From positions 1 through 47,575 of the forward strand of contig JBILCM010000011.1 in NCBI GenBank assembly GCA_044353165.1: a stretch of DNA of 47,575 bases, read 5' to 3'. Numbering within the stretch: position 1 is the stretch's first letter; each line of letters begins with the position of its first letter. Positions 1 through 8,659 of the stretch are shown one piece after another. Below the pieces are notes generated by a model, which was not told the origin of the DNA, did not search any database, and worked only from the letters and a program-made list of their open reading frames with translations. A program made the position numbers and the translations under genes. Source of the stretch: JBILCM01 sp044353165. Lineage in GTDB: Bacteria; Bacillota; Bacilli; Paenibacillales; YIM-B00363.

Positions 1-246
1 TCGTGCAAGCAGTTCCTCAAGCGAATAGGATTCTTTGCGTTCATGTAGTAAAATGTTTAAAAATCGAATGTCCTCTATAGTCAGTTGTTGCAAATATTGC
101 TCTAGTAAACCCGTTCGTTGAAATGCGCGTAATATGGATTGAATTAAATCTTTTTTTGAATTCGTGCTGCATTCACATTGGAAGTAGCTCGCAATCCGGT
201 TTAATTGATGGATATCTGCGAAACTGAGCATGTCTGCTAAATTCAA
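1..246 (-). CDS. Helicase-associated-domain protein, N-terminal fragment (gene runs off the window)
   Basis: This is the first 82 codons of a minus-strand gene that continues past the left edge. A TTG start is chosen because a GGAGG ribosome binding site lies 10 bases upstream; the first internal ATG is codon 6. The peptide opens MNLADMLSFADIHQLNRIA and then has a Cys-x-Cys pair and a lysine-rich turn before a helical stretch. From memory this N-terminus resembles Bacillales proteins annotated as helicase-associated (XPB/Ssl2-like) domain proteins. That match is by recollection, and the catalytic or DNA-binding part lies outside the window. It follows the sigma/anti-sigma pair on the same strand after about 157 bases with no clear terminator. 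Confidence 0.55.
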   Translation of the reverse strand, partial: MNLADMLSFADIHQLNRIASYFQCECSTNSKKDLIQSILRAFQRTGLLEQYLQQLTIEDIRFLNILLHERKESYSLEELLAR

Positions 247-403
247 TCGTTACAAACCTCCCACATGGTTGTTGCTTTATTACCCATTATTGGAGATTTT
301 GAAAAAAATATTCGTAAAAAATCTTTTTGTTCAAAAAAAAGACACTGGAACATCAGCGTCAAGTTTAGGGTTAAACATTTAAAATAAAATTAACGAATTT
401 CTA

Positions 404-1015
404 TTATGTTCGTATTCTGACAAACCAATTCATTGTTAGAAGGGCGGCAATCAGACCAAGTAAAGAAATTGCAAGAAAATAATCAGGATAAGCTTCAACT
501 AAAGGTAAACCGAGCACGAAAGGTTCTCCAATTGAAGCCATAGGAAGTCCTTCAGCCATATTTATGTAAAAATCATTCGAATCGTTTCCTCCTAATGCAT
601 TGACACCAAAAACACCTGGGGAAGGAACATTGGCAGCGTCATTGCCATTGGGAGACAATAATGAATATACAATGCTACAACAGAATAGAGCAAGAAAACT
701 AGCAATTAACGTTGTTAAACGCAACCTCAATCGATAAGGAATCGCGTACAATTTTTCACTAACAGGTATTCTCCATTTTTCGTCAGAATAAATTCGGTCC
801 ATAACACTACCCGAAAGTGAAACGTTCGGTTGTACATTGGACACATCTGAGTAAGTTGCAGTCTGAATCAATGTTGCACTTTCAAGCCAGAAAGATAACT
901 CATCGGCACAACTTTTACATTTTTTTACGTGTTCGTCAATCCGAACACGACTCCAATCACCTTCTGGTAAATCATCATAATTCACCATTAATTCAAGAAT
1001 GTCGTCACATCTCAT
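404..1015 (-). CDS. Membrane-bound zinc-finger anti-sigma factor
   Basis: A 203-residue protein that very likely holds the adjacent ECF sigma factor inactive at the membrane. The N-terminal cytosolic part carries the zinc-binding anti-sigma signature H29-x3-C33-x2-C36. Two hydrophobic segments follow, about residues 99-120 and 179-197, with an external loop rich in Gly, Asn and Pro between them. The two-segment topology puts the extreme C-terminus (WFVRIRT) back in the cytoplasm, unlike the single-pass RsiW type. Its ATG overlaps the sigma stop codon by one base (TAATG), so translation is coupled and the two proteins should be made in balance. Role as anti-sigma is established for this arrangement; the inducing signal is unknown. 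Confidence 0.85.
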   Translation of the reverse strand: MRCDDILELMVNYDDLPEGDWSRVRIDEHVKKCKSCADELSFWLESATLIQTATYSDVSNVQPNVSLSGSVMDRIYSDEKWRIPVSEKLYAIPYRLRLRLTTLIASFLALFCCSIVYSLLSPNGNDAANVPSPGVFGVNALGGNDSNDFYINMAEGLPMASIGEPFVLGLPLVEAYPDYFLAISLLGLIAALLTMNWFVRIRT

Positions 1016-1605
1016 TATTGATTCATCCCCTCGTATTTCTCTAGGATTGGTTCGCCTACGTAAGACTCCAATTGAGTTTTAACACTAGCCCGTGCCCGAA
1101 ACAACAAAGATTTTACAGAAGATACAGTCTGACCAAGAATATTCGCAATTTCTTGATAATCCATACCGTCATATTCTCTAAGAATAAGTGCAGAACGTTG
1201 TTTCTCAGGCAAGCTGTTTATTGCATCCCTGACCATATTCACCTTTTCATTACGTAAAATGGTTTGTTCTGGAAGTGTTTCATTAGGTGTAATGGGGGTA
1301 AATCCACTATCATCTAAATATACATTGCCATTACGGTTTTTTCTTAATTCACTCAATACAGTATTTCTGGCAATGGTATATAACCAAGTAGAGAATGAAG
1401 CCTCGACTTCACGGAATGAATGCAAACTTTTGTATGCTTTATAAAAGGTCTCTTGGCACATATCTTCAGCCATATGATCCATGCGAGAGTTTTTTAACAT
1501 ATGATAAATAAAAAGTAATATCTTCCGTTCATAACGGGTGACCAGTTCCTTATAAAGCTGAACATTGCCATCTTTGATTTCTCGAACCAGCTGGGAATCG
1601 GTCAT
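1015..1605 (-). CDS. ECF-subfamily RNA polymerase sigma factor
   Basis: A 196-residue sigma-70 family protein with only regions 2 and 4, the hallmark of extracytoplasmic-function sigma factors. Region 2 spans roughly residues 20-90 and contains the DMCQETFYKAYKSLHSF and FSTWLYTIARN blocks. Region 4 spans about 125-180, with SLPEKQRSALILREYDG and the helix-turn-helix YQEIANILGQTVSSVKSLL. The ATG is preceded by AAGGAGG at a 7-base spacing. It is followed immediately by its anti-sigma factor. It broadly resembles the SigW/SigX group, but I cannot assign its regulon. No clear ECF-type autoregulatory promoter (TGAAAC...CGTA) is visible upstream; a TATAAT box is. Confidence 0.9.
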   Translation of the reverse strand: MTDSQLVREIKDGNVQLYKELVTRYERKILLFIYHMLKNSRMDHMAEDMCQETFYKAYKSLHSFREVEASFSTWLYTIARNTVLSELRKNRNGNVYLDDSGFTPITPNETLPEQTILRNEKVNMVRDAINSLPEKQRSALILREYDGMDYQEIANILGQTVSSVKSLLFRARASVKTQLESYVGEPILEKYEGMNQ

Positions 1606-1654
1606 CTGTTAACCTCCTTACTGCGTCCACCCCCGTTGCTGTATCGGATGTAAA

Positions 1655-1660
1655 ATTATA
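1655..1660 (-). promoter_or_regulatory. Candidate -10 box upstream of the ECF sigma gene
   Basis: A TATAAT hexamer on the minus strand, about 50 bases before the sigma start codon. The matching -35 position (GCAACT at 17 bases) is poor, so this may be a weak housekeeping promoter or may need an activator. Confidence 0.35.
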
Positions 1661-1768
1661 CCCGATTGACAATAGAAAGTTGCGATCAACTCATGTAATA
1701 TTCGAGATTTTTCGTTTAAAATCCTGCTAAATTTATTTAAATTTCAAACGAAATCGGAAGGTTGTTGC

Positions 1769-1793
1769 AAAAAAAAAACCGCCAAATTGGCGG
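1769..1793 (-). terminator. Intrinsic terminator after tyrA (end of the aro/trp supraoperon)
   Basis: Inverted repeat CCGCCAA/TTGGCGG at 1779-1793. On the minus strand it is followed by a run of ten T residues. It lies 110 bases beyond the tyrA stop and separates the supraoperon from the ECF sigma unit. Confidence 0.9.
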
Positions 1794-1902
1794 CTGCACA
1801 GTGTGCCATATATCGGATAGGAGTGGAGAGAAACCATACTGTACTTTTATTATATGTATACGTTTACATTGTGTCAATACATTTTTTTAAACGCTTTCTA
1901 TT

Positions 1903-2994
1903 TTAATGGTGTACGTGATAACCTTTGCTGGAAAGAAATAATTTCGCTTTCTCGTATTCTATTTCATTAGCAAAAGACAAATGCAGTGATCCAGAAATCC
2001 CTGGCTTCTTGTCAAGAATTCCAATATTACGCAAATTAATTTGTTCTTGTCCAAGTAAAGTTGTTAATTTTCCGATGGCCCCTGGTTCATCCAAAAGTTC
2101 CACATAAAATTCATATGCTGTAGACATCACACCCACTCTTCGCTCAGGCAATGAAGATCGGAATTTTGATGCCATTTGAAACTGACTGAGCATAGTCTCC
2201 ACTTCATTCTGCTCTAGCCACTCTATAAATTGTTTGGTTCTCCCTGTCCATTCTTGAAGTAAAGAGATAAGAACTTTTCTGTTGCTCACACTAACATCAC
2301 GCCAAAGGTAAGGATCACTAGAAGCAATCCTTGTAATATCACGAAAACCACCAGCAGCCAGTTTTTCATAGTAATCATTGTTCTTATTTGAATCTGCTAC
2401 CAAATTTACTAACATAGCGGCAATAATATGTGGAAGATGACTTACAGCTCCGACAATCTCATCATGCAATTCTGCTTCGATTGTAACAATATTAGCATGA
2501 GTTAGTGCCAATAATTCAACCAATGAATCATATTGCTTCTGAGGTGTGTCCTGCGTTGGCGTGAGAACATAGAATGCATTCACAAAAAGCTTTGATGTTG
2601 CTGCTTCAACTCCTGAACGTTCCTTCCCTGCCATTGGGTGTCCGCCAATAAAAACAGCATCGCTGAAGCGGTATGTACTTGCCATACTCACGATTTCTGC
2701 TTTCGTACTTCCGACATCGGTAATAATTGCCCCTGATTTTAGTCGGCATTCGGAAATCAATTGCAAATATTGACTCATCAAACCAACCGGTACACAAACA
2801 AAGATAACATCAGCATCTTCTACTGCAGCTGATAAAGAAGTTGTACCTTCATCCACAACTCCACGCAGTAGATATTTTTCTATAGATAATGGATTAGGGG
2901 AATGTCCTATAACATGAATGTTGGGTTTACCCTTAAAACAGAGCGCTAATGAACCTCCAATAAGTCCAACACCTAAGATCGCTATTTTCATCAT
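1903..2994 (-). CDS. tyrA: Prephenate dehydrogenase with C-terminal ACT domain
   Basis: Catalyses NAD-dependent oxidative decarboxylation of prephenate to 4-hydroxyphenylpyruvate, the committed step to tyrosine. The 363-residue protein opens with a Rossmann nucleotide-binding turn, G8-V-G10-L-I-G13. It carries ITDVGSTK at 91-98 and the active-site segment H119-P-M-A-G. Residues from about 293 form an ACT domain (YVELLDEPGAIGKLTTLLG), the expected site of tyrosine feedback. Its length matches the Bacillus enzyme (about 371). The start overlaps the hisC stop by four bases (ATGA). It is the last gene of the supraoperon: in B. subtilis aroE (EPSP synthase) follows, but here a terminator does. Confidence 0.96.
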   Translation of the reverse strand: MMKIAILGVGLIGGSLALCFKGKPNIHVIGHSPNPLSIEKYLLRGVVDEGTTSLSAAVEDADVIFVCVPVGLMSQYLQLISECRLKSGAIITDVGSTKAEIVSMASTYRFSDAVFIGGHPMAGKERSGVEAATSKLFVNAFYVLTPTQDTPQKQYDSLVELLALTHANIVTIEAELHDEIVGAVSHLPHIIAAMLVNLVADSNKNNDYYEKLAAGGFRDITRIASSDPYLWRDVSVSNRKVLISLLQEWTGRTKQFIEWLEQNEVETMLSQFQMASKFRSSLPERRVGVMSTAYEFYVELLDEPGAIGKLTTLLGQEQINLRNIGILDKKPGISGSLHLSFANEIEYEKAKLFLSSKGYHVHH

Positions 2995-4100
2995 TTGGTA
3001 TCTACAGCCACGTTATTAATAACTGTCTCTAAAGTTTCAATAAACGCTTTGTTTTGTTCCGAGCTTCCAACGGTAACGCGGATCATCGTCGGAAACCCGA
3101 TCGAAGCTGTATGACCACCTCTAACAATGATACCTTTACGAAGCAGTTGTTCATAAACAATTTTTGCATCTCGAAACGTATCGATAAGAATGAAATTCCC
3201 ATGCGCAGGAAAATAAGTTAACCCAAGACGATCTAATTGACTTGTAAGGTAAGCGATCCCTTCCGCATTTACTTGACGGCATTGCTCCAAAAATTGATGA
3301 TCTTCCATTGCTGCTATGGCTGCAATCTGTGCAAATCCTGTTGTGTTAAAAGGTTCTCGTACTTGGTTAATGGAGCGAATGATTTCAGGGCGACCGATTC
3401 CATATCCTATACGCAAGCTTGCAAGCCCGTATGCTTTTGAAAAAGTACGAAGAATGACTACATTGGGGTAATTTCTTAAAAGAGATAAGCTATCGGGGTA
3501 TTCTTCGGTTACAATATATTCTGCATAAGCTTCATCTAACACGACCATAATTTCGGAAGGAACATGATTTAAGAATGCCTCAACCTCTGATTTCGTGACG
3601 ATCGTGCTGGTTGGATTGTTAGGATTACACACCCATATAATTTTTGTCCGTTTTGTAACACGCTCAAGCATTGCATTCAAATCATGCGTCCCATGTTTCA
3701 ATGGGACTTCGATTACTGTTGCGCCTTCCACTTCTGCATTGTGTTTATATTGCGGGAATGTACGATCCGCCATAATGGTTTCATCACCAGGAGATAAGAA
3801 TGCACGTGCGATCATGAGTATGACTTCATCAGAACCTGCACCAAAAACAATTTGATTCGTCTCAATACTGTGTGTTTTGGCAACAACTTGTGCCAAATCA
3901 ACGCTTGCTCCATCGGGGTACATACTTACTTTATCCACATAGCGAATAATGGCCTCTTTGGCCTTTAGCGAACAACCGAATGGGTTTTCATTGGATGCGA
4001 GTTTGATGACCGATGAAAGTCCATACTCTTTCTTTACTTCGTCAATGGGTTTTCCCGGTTGATACACGGGTAAATGTAAAATACGAGCTTTAGGTTGCAT
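2991..4100 (-). CDS. hisC: Histidinol-phosphate / aromatic aminotransferase
   Basis: PLP-dependent class I/II aminotransferase, 369 residues from the chosen ATG. The start is placed at this ATG, 8 bases after AGGAG, rather than at the GTG three codons earlier, which sits directly on the ribosome binding site. The Schiff-base lysine lies in SKAYGLASLRIGYG (about K222). ASNENPFG near residue 37 and CNPNNPTS near 158 are further family motifs. In B. subtilis the hisC of this operon serves both histidine synthesis and the last step to tyrosine and phenylalanine, and its position between trpA and tyrA supports the same dual role here. It ends in a four-base overlap with tyrA. Confidence 0.95.
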   Translation of the reverse strand: MQPKARILHLPVYQPGKPIDEVKKEYGLSSVIKLASNENPFGCSLKAKEAIIRYVDKVSMYPDGASVDLAQVVAKTHSIETNQIVFGAGSDEVILMIARAFLSPGDETIMADRTFPQYKHNAEVEGATVIEVPLKHGTHDLNAMLERVTKRTKIIWVCNPNNPTSTIVTKSEVEAFLNHVPSEIMVVLDEAYAEYIVTEEYPDSLSLLRNYPNVVILRTFSKAYGLASLRIGYGIGRPEIIRSINQVREPFNTTGFAQIAAIAAMEDHQFLEQCRQVNAEGIAYLTSQLDRLGLTYFPAHGNFILIDTFRDAKIVYEQLLRKGIIVRGGHTASIGFPTMIRVTVGSSEQNKAFIETLETVINNVAVDTK

Positions 4101-4117
4101 TTTTTTCACTCCTAAAA

Positions 4118-4942
4118 TTAAGATATTAATGGAAGCCCTTTTAAATTACGCACAAAATTACCCACTTGCTTCACACCTTCTGCACGATCGATACCAAGTT
4201 CATTATTCACTAGATGTTTTTCGATCTGACGAACAATGGCGCTACCTACGATAACACCATCACACTTTTTCTCAAATTTTTCCACCTGTTCACGAGAGGA
4301 AATACCAAATCCAACAGCTAAAGGTACTGAAGAAGCACGACGAACTTGATCAAGAAAATGGTCTATATCGGAGAAGAAAGCAGTCCGTTCGCCTGTGACA
4401 CCTAGTGAAGAAACACAATAAACAAATCCTCTCGCTTGCCTCACAATCTTCTCAATTCGTTGTTGCGATGTCGGTGCAACAAGCGGAATCAGATGAATCC
4501 CATATTTGTCGGCGATAAGGCGGATCTCATGATCCTCTTCGAATGGAAGATCGGGAATAATGATTCCTGAGATATGATGTGATTGTAAAAGTTGAAAAAT
4601 GCGTTCAACTCCTTGTTGCAAAACCGGATTATAATACGTGAACAGAATGAATGGAATGTTTATACCGTTTTCCCTAGAATATTGGGCAACTTGGATGACA
4701 TCAATTAATGTTGTTATTTTTTTTGATAGAGCACGTTCAGAAGCTCGTTGAATAACAGGGCCATCGGCGAGCGGATCCGAATAAGGAACACCTAATTCAA
4801 TCATGTCTGCCCCAGCAGAAGCGAGTTCATGTATTAAAGCTACAGTCGTTTCAATGTCAGGATCACCAACAGTTAAGAACGGAATGAGCGCGGTTGATCC
4901 ATCTTTTTTTAGTCGGGAGAATGTTTCATCAATGTCGTTCAT
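4118..4942 (-). CDS. trpA: Tryptophan synthase alpha subunit
   Basis: Cleaves indole-3-glycerol phosphate to indole and glyceraldehyde 3-phosphate, passing indole to TrpB. This 274-residue TIM barrel keeps both catalytic acids at the classical numbering: E49 in MIELGVPYSDPLADG and D60 in the same block. The phosphate-binding segments GFGISSREQ and GVIVGSAIV are present near the C-terminus. Its start lies 14 bases inside the end of trpB, which implies coupled translation of the two subunits. AAGGAG lies upstream of the ATG. The next gene, hisC, begins 17 bases after its stop. Confidence 0.97.
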   Translation of the reverse strand: MNDIDETFSRLKKDGSTALIPFLTVGDPDIETTVALIHELASAGADMIELGVPYSDPLADGPVIQRASERALSKKITTLIDVIQVAQYSRENGINIPFILFTYYNPVLQQGVERIFQLLQSHHISGIIIPDLPFEEDHEIRLIADKYGIHLIPLVAPTSQQRIEKIVRQARGFVYCVSSLGVTGERTAFFSDIDHFLDQVRRASSVPLAVGFGISSREQVEKFEKKCDGVIVGSAIVRQIEKHLVNNELGIDRAEGVKQVGNFVRNLKGLPLIS

Positions 4943-6146
4943 TGTTTTGATTCTCTCCTTTCATGTATCTCATGATAGATTCTACATCCTTGTCGCCGCG
5001 GCCAGATAAGTTGATGACAATGATTTGATCCTTATTCATCGTTGGGGCTAATTTCGTCACATGTGCTATGGCATGCGCCGTTTCAAGGGCGGGAATAATT
5101 CCTTCTTTCAGTGAAAGTAATTTTAATGCTTCTAGAGCTTCGTGATCCGTAGCAGGAACATACGTTGCGCGGCCTGCATCTTTTAAGTAGGAATGCTCTG
5201 GACCAATACCCGGATAATCTAAACCCGCTGAAATTGAATGGGCAGCCTGAACCTGTCCATTCATATCTTGTAGTAAGTAGCTCATCGAACCTTGAAACAC
5301 GCCTGGTTTGCCATGAGTCATCGTGGCAGCATGGCGGTTCGTATCGATTCCATCACCTGCTGCTTCTACTCCAATCAACTTTACATTAAGATCGTCCACG
5401 AATGGATAAAAAATGCCGATTGCGTTACTTCCTCCCCCAACACATGCAACTACAGCATCGGGGAGTCTACCCGCAATTTCTAGAATTTGTTTTTTGGTTT
5501 CATCGCCAATAATCCGTTGAAAATCACGGACCATCATAGGATAAGGATGCGGACCTACAACGGAACCTAGTATATAGAAGGTATCCTCTACATGGCTCAC
5601 CCAGTAACGCAAAGCTTCATTACCTGCATCCTTAAGTGTTTTCGTTCCAGAAGTGACTGCAATAACTTCAGCGCCCAACAAATTCATTCGGAAGACGTTT
5701 AACTGTTGTCTGCGCGTATCTTCCTCACCCATAAATACCTTGCATTCCAGACCAAGTAAGGATGCGACGGTTGCAGATGCAACGCCATGCTGTCCTGCAC
5801 CGGTCTCTGCAATTACTTTGCGTTTGCCCATTCGTTTCGCAAGTAAACCTTGTCCAATGGTATTGTTAATTTTGTGTGCTCCTGTGTGATTTAAATCTTC
5901 CCGTTTTAAAAAAATTTTTGCCCCACCAAGATACTCACTTAACCGTTGTGCATAATACAATGGTGTAGGACGGCCCGTGTATTGTTGGTATAACATTCTC
6001 ATTTCGGCTTGGAATGTGGGTTCCTTTGAATAATGAGTGTAAGCCTCCTCTAATTCAATAAGAGCATTCATTAGCGTCTCAGGTACATAGCGTCCACCAA
6101 ATTTTCCATATCGTCCGTGTTGATCAGGGACATTGGATATACTCAT
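4929..6146 (-). CDS. trpB: Tryptophan synthase beta subunit
   Basis: PLP enzyme that condenses indole with serine to give tryptophan. It has 405 residues, the usual length. The PLP lysine is K92 in HTGAHKINNT; the catalytic glutamate lies in AETGAGQHG (about E114), and the glycine-rich phosphate loop is GGGSNAIG. The N-terminus GRYGKFGGRYVPETLM is the classical TrpB1 type. The ATG overlaps the trpF stop by four bases and is preceded by GAGAGGGTGA. Confidence 0.98.
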   Translation of the reverse strand: MSISNVPDQHGRYGKFGGRYVPETLMNALIELEEAYTHYSKEPTFQAEMRMLYQQYTGRPTPLYYAQRLSEYLGGAKIFLKREDLNHTGAHKINNTIGQGLLAKRMGKRKVIAETGAGQHGVASATVASLLGLECKVFMGEEDTRRQQLNVFRMNLLGAEVIAVTSGTKTLKDAGNEALRYWVSHVEDTFYILGSVVGPHPYPMMVRDFQRIIGDETKKQILEIAGRLPDAVVACVGGGSNAIGIFYPFVDDLNVKLIGVEAAGDGIDTNRHAATMTHGKPGVFQGSMSYLLQDMNGQVQAAHSISAGLDYPGIGPEHSYLKDAGRATYVPATDHEALEALKLLSLKEGIIPALETAHAIAHVTKLAPTMNKDQIIVINLSGRGDKDVESIMRYMKGENQNNERH

Positions 6147-6823
6147 TGAAATTTCACCCTCTCTGTAAAAATTCGTATTTTATCCAAATCCTTCATTCCG
6201 TCTGTTTCAACGCCGCTAGACACATCGATTCCATCAATTTCAGGACCATATGCTGAAAGCAAACTTGAAATGTTATGTGGATGGAGTCCCCCAGCTATAA
6301 ATAATAAAATTCCGTTTTTTCTTAACCAATCTGCATATGCGGGTATTCTTTCCCATTGAAATGCGCGACCCGTTCCCCCGCCGACCAAGGGATCATAAGC
6401 ATCGAGAAGAAGGGCGTCGATAAGCCCTAAGTATGGCGAAAGTTTTGCATTGATGATTTCGGGCGTGTCCTCTTGTTGGTCAATCAAACCAATAGCTTTC
6501 CACACTTGAATATTCATTCTTTTTGATTTAAACTCGCGAATCAATGAGGCTGGTTCTTGACCATGCAATTGAACAACATCTAACGGGATGGAATCCGTAA
6601 TTTCGATCAAATGTTCAACAGAAGGATTAACAAAAACACCAACAAAACGTTGCTTGGTACTTTCTAACTTCATTTGGCTCGCTATTAGTTGAGCTTCAAG
6701 AGGTGACACTTGTCGTTTGCTAGGAGCAAAAACAAAGCCAATGTAATCAATATTATACTTTGTGATCATAGCTGCCGTCGATAACTGGCGAATGCCACAT
6801 ATTTTAAGATATGGGGGCATCAT
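6143..6823 (-). CDS. trpF: Phosphoribosylanthranilate isomerase
   Basis: Converts phosphoribosylanthranilate to the carboxyphenylamino-deoxyribulose phosphate by Amadori rearrangement. The 226-residue TIM barrel opens with KICGIR, whose cysteine (C9) is the general base. The second catalytic residue, an Asp, fits the LLDAYDP block. The C-terminal phosphate site is FIAGGLHPHN and DVSSGVET. The start overlaps the trpC stop in an ATGA junction. Two adjacent ATG codons are possible starts and differ by one residue. Confidence 0.96.
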   Translation of the reverse strand: MMPPYLKICGIRQLSTAAMITKYNIDYIGFVFAPSKRQVSPLEAQLIASQMKLESTKQRFVGVFVNPSVEHLIEITDSIPLDVVQLHGQEPASLIREFKSKRMNIQVWKAIGLIDQQEDTPEIINAKLSPYLGLIDALLLDAYDPLVGGGTGRAFQWERIPAYADWLRKNGILLFIAGGLHPHNISSLLSAYGPEIDGIDVSSGVETDGMKDLDKIRIFTERVKFQ

Positions 6824-7611
6824 ATTTTTTTCGGTCCCATCAGAGATGTAACTGCGCTGGAAACATCGTGTTGACGCATAAAATGTTCTCCGATCAAAAA
6901 AGCCCTCGCACCAACAGAATGAAGATACAGCAAATCATCGGGTTTAGATATGCCGCTCTCACTAACAATAAATCGATCATTCGGGATGATTGATGCCAAT
7001 TGTTGCGTTATTGTTATATCGGTCGCGAAAGTTCGAAGATTTCGATTGTTGATGCCAATCAAGAATGCATCCAATTCCAAAGCCATTTCAAGTTCATGCC
7101 TATCGTGTACTTCGATAAGCACATCTAAATTTAAATCTGATGCATGAGAAATCATCTCTTTCATTTCTTGTTTTGTTAAGATGGCAACTATCAAGAGCAC
7201 TGCATCCGCACCTATTGCTCTAGCTTCATAAATTTGAAGCGGGTCAATAGTGAAATCCTTGCGTAAGATAGGTAATTGAACAGAATCCCGCACCAATTGA
7301 AGATAGGCATTCGAGCCTTGAAAGTGCAATTGATCTGTTAATACGGATAAACAATCGGCTCCTGCCGAATCATATGCCTGTGCCAGTTGTACTGGGTCAA
7401 AGTCTGAACGAATTAATCCTTTGGAAGGCGAAGCTTTCTTGATTTCGGCTATTAATCCCATTTCATGACGGTTTGGACGTTGTAATGCTTGTCGAAATTT
7501 TTTTGTTGGAGGCTGATTTAAAATTGATTTTTCAATGACTTTAAAACCGGTGATTGTTTTCAGTGCATGCACTTCTTCTTTTTTGTCAGCAACAATTTTT
7601 TCAAGATACAT
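6820..7611 (-). CDS. trpC: Indole-3-glycerol phosphate synthase
   Basis: Closes the indole ring from carboxyphenylamino-deoxyribulose phosphate. The protein has 263 residues, with the family blocks AEIKKASPSKG (Glu and Lys), ILRKDFTID (catalytic Lys), IGINNRNL and VSESGI in the expected order. AAGGAG precedes the ATG by 7 bases, and the start lies 11 bases inside trpD. TrpC and TrpF are separate proteins here, as in Bacillus, not the fused enzyme of enterics. Confidence 0.97.
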   Translation of the reverse strand: MYLEKIVADKKEEVHALKTITGFKVIEKSILNQPPTKKFRQALQRPNRHEMGLIAEIKKASPSKGLIRSDFDPVQLAQAYDSAGADCLSVLTDQLHFQGSNAYLQLVRDSVQLPILRKDFTIDPLQIYEARAIGADAVLLIVAILTKQEMKEMISHASDLNLDVLIEVHDRHELEMALELDAFLIGINNRNLRTFATDITITQQLASIIPNDRFIVSESGISKPDDLLYLHSVGARAFLIGEHFMRQHDVSSAVTSLMGPKKI

Positions 7612-8650
7612 GACTAAACTCCTTCGTTGTAGAGACCAATTTACTCAACGTTTCTGCTGCGGCACCCGTATCAATAGCTCTTATTGCATGCTGAATACCT
7701 TCTTTTAAGGTGCTTGCTATCCCCGAAATATAAAAACAGGCACCTGCATTGGCAAGTACAACATCTCTATGAGCTCCGTGTGCGCCTGATAATACATTAC
7801 GGATAATTTCTGCATTGACATACGCATCACCGCCCATTAATTCAGAAACATCGTAGGAACGCAATCCCAGATCTTCTGGTGAGATATCGAACGTTGTAAT
7901 GCTACCATTGTCCAATTGTGTAATTTTTGTTGAAGCAGATACACTGATTTCATCAAGTCCGTCATAACTGCTGACTACCAGTGCCTTAACTACACCCAAT
8001 TGATTTAGAACTTTCGCCATCAAATCTGTCTTTGTTCTATCATATACGCCAAGTAATTGACGATCAGCACCTGCCGGATTTGTTAGCGGGCCCAAGAGAT
8101 TAAACACTGTGCGAAAGCCAAGCTCCTTTCTTGGGGCGGCTGCATATTTCATGGATGGGTGATAAATTTGTGCAAACATGAAACATATTCCTATTTTTTG
8201 CAAACACAAAGCCGCTTGCTCTTGTTCAATCGCTATATTCACACCAAGCGCTTCAAGCACATCTGCACTGCCACTTCTGCTAGACATCGCGCGATTTCCA
8301 TGCTTTGCAACACGCACCCCGCCTGCTGCAGCAACAATAGCTGATGCTGTTGAGATATTAAATGTGTGCATTCCGTCTCCGCCGGTGCCGCAAGTATCCA
8401 GCAACCCTATGTTCACAGTCTCAACGCGCTTGACCTTCTCACGCATCCCTTGTGCAAATCCAGTTACTTCCTCTACTGACTCACCTTTGATACGAAGTGC
8501 AGTCAGAAGCGCTCCAATTTGTGCAGGCGATGCATCACCTTCCATTATCATTTCCATAATCAATTTCGCCTCTTGATTGGATAGAGATTGTCCTAAAATT
8601 AATTGATTCAAAGCTTTCTGCATAATGGACGGAACCGTCATTGTCACCAT
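7601..8650 (-). CDS. trpD: Anthranilate phosphoribosyltransferase
   Basis: Transfers the phosphoribosyl group of PRPP to anthranilate. It has about 349 residues, with the PRPP-binding glycine loop CGTGGDG (near residue 88), KHGNRAMSSRSGSADVLEALG and the FLLGPLTNPA-type block FNLLGPLTNPAG. The precise start is uncertain: ATG at 8650 sits only two bases after GGGAG, while GTG (codon 2) or ATG (codon 4) have more usual spacing; the difference is three residues. No TrpG glutaminase is fused or adjacent, so the amidotransferase subunit must be encoded elsewhere, as with the shared pabA/trpG of B. subtilis. Confidence 0.96.
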   Translation of the reverse strand: MVTMTVPSIMQKALNQLILGQSLSNQEAKLIMEMIMEGDASPAQIGALLTALRIKGESVEEVTGFAQGMREKVKRVETVNIGLLDTCGTGGDGMHTFNISTASAIVAAAGGVRVAKHGNRAMSSRSGSADVLEALGVNIAIEQEQAALCLQKIGICFMFAQIYHPSMKYAAAPRKELGFRTVFNLLGPLTNPAGADRQLLGVYDRTKTDLMAKVLNQLGVVKALVVSSYDGLDEISVSASTKITQLDNGSITTFDISPEDLGLRSYDVSELMGGDAYVNAEIIRNVLSGAHGAHRDVVLANAGACFYISGIASTLKEGIQHAIRAIDTGAAAETLSKLVSTTKEFSHVS

Positions 8651-8659
8651 ACTCCCTTC

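Noticed and set aside
8178..8576. Plus-strand open frame of 132 codons opposite trpD
   Set aside because: Antisense shadow of trpD; Ala, Pro and Ser rich with no recognisable domain.
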